A DNA stretch of 8,518 nt from Acidobacteriota bacterium (lineage in GTDB: Bacteria > Acidobacteriota > Aminicenantia > UBA2199), in assembly GCA_028749105.1 (NCBI GenBank), contig JAQUQF010000063.1:1-8518 (forward strand), in the 5' to 3' direction. Within the stretch, counting starts at the first letter, position 1. The number at the start of each line of letters is the position of its first letter. Both the position numbers and the translations under genes were made by a program. Below, piece after piece: positions 6,389-8,518 of the stretch. The notes beneath the pieces are model-generated. The model worked only from the letters and a program-made list of their open reading frames with translations. It was not told where the DNA came from and made no database searches.

Positions 6389-6955
6389 ATGAAACGAAAT
6401 GCAGTGTATTTGCTGAGTGTCTGCCTCCTGCTTTTGCCCCTGGCCGGCTGCAAGTCTCTCAGCCATCCCGAATACGAGCTCATGGTCACTCTCGCGCCGG
6501 GCGTGACCGGCACCCCCGCCAGCGGCGTCCATACCTACATCGACCTGGAAGAAGTTGCATACAAGTACACGCCGGTGAATTCCCAGCACACCGTCGAGGT
6601 CATGATCGACGACGAGCACGAGGACGCCGAATCCACGCTCATCATCTACCACGACACCGTGCTGGTGGCCCGCCTGTTTGATGCGCGCGGCAGCTGGAAG
6701 GTGACCGCCATCGACGACGCCAACAGCAACAGCGTGGAGTTCACCATCACCTTCTCCGGCAGCGACATCCTGGGCGGAACCTTCAGCGACAGCCGCGGCT
6801 ACCACGGCACCTGGGACGGCATCGACGGCACTTTCAATTTCAGATACAGCGACTTCGAGGCCTTCGCCTATACCGGAACGTGCCATGACATGAGCGGCAC
6901 CTACGCCAACGGCTCCGCCACCGGCACCTGGAGCGCCACCAAGGTGGGGGAGTAG
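6389..6955 (+). CDS. Uncharacterised lipoprotein with beta-rich domains
   Basis: I do not recognise a named family. The 188-residue precursor starts M-K-R, has a hydrophobic core at 6-19 and ends in the lipobox L-A-G-C with Cys21 as the lipidated residue. Lys22 at +2 is not the inner-membrane retention residue Asp, so outer-membrane location is likely if Lol sorting applies. Residues about 30-108 resemble a single degenerate beta-repeat of the kind found in secreted bacterial proteins (G-V-T-G-T-P-A-S-G, then a T-Y strand). Residues about 110-186 alternate Gly, Thr, Ser and aromatic residues, with G-T-W and G-T-Y turns ending in G-T-W-S-A-T-K, which suggests a small lipocalin-like beta-barrel; this is inference. 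The frame is open upstream to 6248, but that part is AT-rich and promoter-bearing. The gene is divergent from tonB and convergent with the ECF genes. Confidence 0.8.
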   Translation: MKRNAVYLLSVCLLLLPLAGCKSLSHPEYELMVTLAPGVTGTPASGVHTYIDLEEVAYKYTPVNSQHTVEVMIDDEHEDAESTLIIYHDTVLVARLFDARGSWKVTAIDDANSNSVEFTITFSGSDILGGTFSDSRGYHGTWDGIDGTFNFRYSDFEAFAYTGTCHDMSGTYANGSATGTWSATKVGE

Positions 6956-7081
6956 GGCGTCGTCAAGGTCTATCTGCTGGCAGGCGACACCGTGCAAGAA
7001 GCGGTCGACAAGTTCCTTGCCTACGAGCTCCCCGAATTGACTATTAACAACGCCTGCGGCGGCCACGGCTGCCACGATTAG
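6956..7081 (+). pseudogene. Remnant resembling the C-terminus of a NifX-like (dinitrogenase iron-molybdenum cofactor family) protein
   Basis: After the lipoprotein TAG, the same frame stays open for 41 codons to a second TAG (7079-7081). The translation contains V-K-V-Y-L, then D-T-V-Q-E-A-V-D-K-F-L, E-L-P-E-L-T and a terminal A-C-G-G-H-G-C-H-D. This order (a K-V-Y strand, a T-V-x-E-A-V helix, an E-L loop, then a Cys/His/Gly tail) is how small NifX/MTH1175-type proteins end. There is no plausible start codon with a Shine-Dalgarno, and the N-terminal two-thirds of such a protein is missing, so a truncated gene is the simplest reading. Stop-codon read-through of the lipoprotein, giving a metal-binding tail, is a less likely alternative. 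The match is from memory of the family pattern, not a search. Confidence 0.45.
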
Positions 7082-7116
7082 GACTCTTACGGCGGGATAG
7101 AGGCGGCTGTCATTTT

Positions 7117-7896
7117 TTAGCGAGGTTGCCCATCCGCGCGGGTTTTATTCCTTTCATTTATTTTATCGAGAAGCATGGACAATGGCGGTTCAAGGCGATG
7201 AGCCTGTAGCAGCAATTCATCCCCCAGGATTTCAGCGCTTGGACCTTCGGCAAAAACGCGGCCATGGTCCATAATGGTAACCCGACTGCAAAGCTCGTAG
7301 GCCAGATCCATATCGTGGGTAGCGATAATCTTGGCTTGCGGCAAGGCCCTGACCCTTTCAATGAAATCACGCCGGCTGGCAGGATCGAGCCCGGCCGAAG
7401 GCTCATCGAAAGCCAGGAGATCGGGCCCCATTACAAGCACCGAGGCCAGGGCTGCCTTTTTCTGCTCGCCCGGACTCAAATGCAACGGCGAGGATGCGGC
7501 GATATCCTTCAGGCCGAATCGCTCCATAATGTGGTCCACGCGTCGCTGCGCCTCTTCATCGGGCATGCCGGCGTTGAGCGGGCCGAAGGCGATATCTTCC
7601 TCGATACTGGGGAGGAACAGCTGCTGCCGGGGGTCCTGGAAGACCAGGCCGACGCGGCGGCGAATCTCTTTCAGGTTGCGCCCGGTCAGTGGCAGGCCCA
7701 GGACGCGGACCTCTCCCCGGCCGCGCAAAACGCCATTCAGATGCAGCAGCAATGTTGATTTGCCGGCGCCGTTCGGGCCAACAAGGCCCACACATTCGCC
7801 GCGAGCAACGGTGAGGTTTATCCCGCTAAGGGCGGGCTTCCCGGAGCTATAGGTGAAATTCAGATCACGTATCTCGACGACGGGCTCACGCATCAT
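7117..7896 (-). CDS. ECF/CbiO-type energy-coupling ABC transporter ATP-binding protein
   Basis: This is a 259-residue ATPase of the CbiO/EcfA group, which powers uptake of cobalt, nickel or vitamins together with an EcfT/CbiQ protein. Walker A is G-P-N-G-A-G-K-S-T at 40-48, the Q-loop is F-Q-D-P at 86-89 with the family-typical Q-L-F (92-94) after it, Walker B is D-L-L-A-F-D-E at 159-165, and the switch histidine is H194 in A-T-H-D-M-D-L-A. The signature reads L-S-P-G-E at 140-144, not L-S-G-G-Q/E. The start at 7896 overlaps the upstream TGA as ATGA. The frame is open back to 8163, but those 89 residues lie antisense-free within ecfT coding and do not look like ABC sequence. Only one ATPase is visible. 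Substrate is unknown; I leave the symbol blank (cbiO or ecfA). Confidence 0.93.
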   Translation of the reverse strand: MMREPVVEIRDLNFTYSSGKPALSGINLTVARGECVGLVGPNGAGKSTLLLHLNGVLRGRGEVRVLGLPLTGRNLKEIRRRVGLVFQDPRQQLFLPSIEEDIAFGPLNAGMPDEEAQRRVDHIMERFGLKDIAASSPLHLSPGEQKKAALASVLVMGPDLLAFDEPSAGLDPASRRDFIERVRALPQAKIIATHDMDLAYELCSRVTIMDHGRVFAEGPSAEILGDELLLQAHRLEPPLSMLLDKINERNKTRADGQPR

Positions 7897-8518
7897 GCCA
7901 ACGCAAGGGCCATGGTCAACAGGGCGGCGAAGACCAGGAAAAACATGTCGCGGCGGGCAAGGACCAGCCGACTCCAGCCTGGCATGGAACCATTGAAGCC
8001 CCGACTGACCATGGCGTCGTGGAGATGGTCCCCGCTCTCCAGTATCCGCTTGGAAAATTGGGGCAGCACTCGGCGCAGGCATTGGACCCGGCGCAGTTTT
8101 GACATGGCGGCGAGATTGCGGGATGTCCAGGAGCGCCGCAGGCCCTCCAGTTCGATCCCCCATTGTCCGGCGAAACGATAACCGATGGCCAGTACAACGA
8201 CGGCGGACTCGGGTAGGCCGAGTTGCCTGAGAGCCTGCAACATGCGCCAGGGTGCTTCATTGGCAACGAATAGGGCCAGTGACAGAGCTACTAAAATGGT
8301 TTTGCCGAGTATCGGCTGGATGATATCCGGCCAGGCAGGGCCTCCTGCATGGGAGTGGATCACTGCGGCCAGCACCAAAAAGGCCAGAAGCGGCGCGGAC
8401 AGCGCCAGCAAACGCAGCCAGAGGCGCAATGATCTTCCGGCAAATGGCAACAGGGCCAGGAGGGGGATGGCGATTGCCAACAAGCGGAGGTGAGTGAAGT
8501 GGAAAGCCGGCAAGAACA
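7893..8518 (-). CDS. ECF/CbiQ-type transmembrane coupling protein, 5' end cut by the window edge
   Basis: The frame is open to the right edge of the window; the first possible in-window start is a TTG at 8513, which is unlikely to be real. About 206 residues are visible. Hydrophobic segments occupy roughly 10-26, 33-52, 67-84 and 102-112, followed by a cytoplasmic helical region and a final membrane segment at about 190-205. The N-terminal D-P-R-x-K region usual in EcfT/CbiQ is missing, consistent with truncation by the edge. The helical region carries two arginine motifs like the A-R-G pairs that dock onto the ATPases: S-R-N near 131-133 and S-R-G near 170-172 (M-V-S-R-G-F). The TGA overlaps the ATPase start. 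A substrate-capture protein (CbiM or another S-component) would be expected nearby, outside the window. Confidence 0.85.
   Translation of the reverse strand, partial: FLPAFHFTHLRLLAIAIPLLALLPFAGRSLRLWLRLLALSAPLLAFLVLAAVIHSHAGGPAWPDIIQPILGKTILVALSLALFVANEAPWRMLQALRQLGLPESAVVVLAIGYRFAGQWGIELEGLRRSWTSRNLAAMSKLRRVQCLRRVLPQFSKRILESGDHLHDAMVSRGFNGSMPGWSRLVLARRDMFFLVFAALLTMALALA

Noticed and set aside
6371..7075. 234-codon minus-strand open frame across the lipoprotein gene
   Set aside because: It is antisense to a gene with a signal peptide, lipobox, ribosome binding site and promoter. The frame has biased Val/Ala/Gly composition typical of an antisense shadow.
7044..7118. Possible terminator between the convergent genes (T-run at 7113-7118)
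   Set aside because: No stable inverted repeat directly precedes the T-run on the plus strand, and the only nearby stem (around 7051-7072) is short and imperfect. The GGCGG copies are direct, not inverted.
7897..8163. 89-codon N-terminal extension of the ECF ATPase
   Set aside because: It overlaps the EcfT coding sequence on the same strand in another frame, has no ABC-family resemblance, and the ATGA start at 7896 gives the standard length.

Overview
The window looks like a GC-rich Gram-negative chromosome. LptB (outer-membrane lipopolysaccharide export), a TonB-ExbB-ExbD set and a lipobox-bearing lipoprotein all point to an outer membrane. An HPr kinase, a mannose-family EIIA and HPr sit in the rpoN cluster. 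That combination is familiar from deltaproteobacteria, Acidobacteriota and candidate phyla such as Aminicenantes. I cannot place it more finely from sequence alone, and the phylum guess is weak. There are no RNA genes, CRISPR arrays or transposases, and no gene-less stretch exceeds 300 bases.

Minus strand, 6150 down to 4206: tonB-exbB-exbD is a compact proton-motive-force transducer operon. An extended -10 promoter lies almost on top of the tonB start. Minus strand, 4188 down to 1 and beyond: a near-consensus sigma70-type promoter (TTGACA-N17-TACAAT) precedes lptB-rpoN-hpf-hprK-EIIA(Man)-ptsH. The genes are adjacent or overlapping, and ptsH runs off the left edge. This is a regulatory phosphotransferase cluster joined to sigma-54, ribosome hibernation and LPS export. 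Relative to common versions, lptA/lptC are absent immediately upstream and rapZ is absent between hprK and EIIA.

Plus strand, 6151-7081: an AT-rich divergent intergenic region carries a promoter for a small lipoprotein of unknown function (6389-6955). Directly after its stop, in the same frame, lies a 41-codon stretch that resembles the C-terminal tail of a NifX-like (dinitrogenase iron-molybdenum cofactor family) protein. It is probably a gene remnant. Minus strand, 8518 down to 7117: an ECF/CbiQ-type transmembrane coupling protein (5' end cut by the window edge) is translationally coupled to a CbiO/EcfA-type ATPase. They probably form part of a metal or vitamin uptake system whose substrate-binding component is outside the window.

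I did not find a clearly new system. The points most worth a second look are the HPr kinase with serine in place of its usual active-site histidine, the NifX-like remnant abutting the lipoprotein gene, and the uncharacterised lipoprotein itself.
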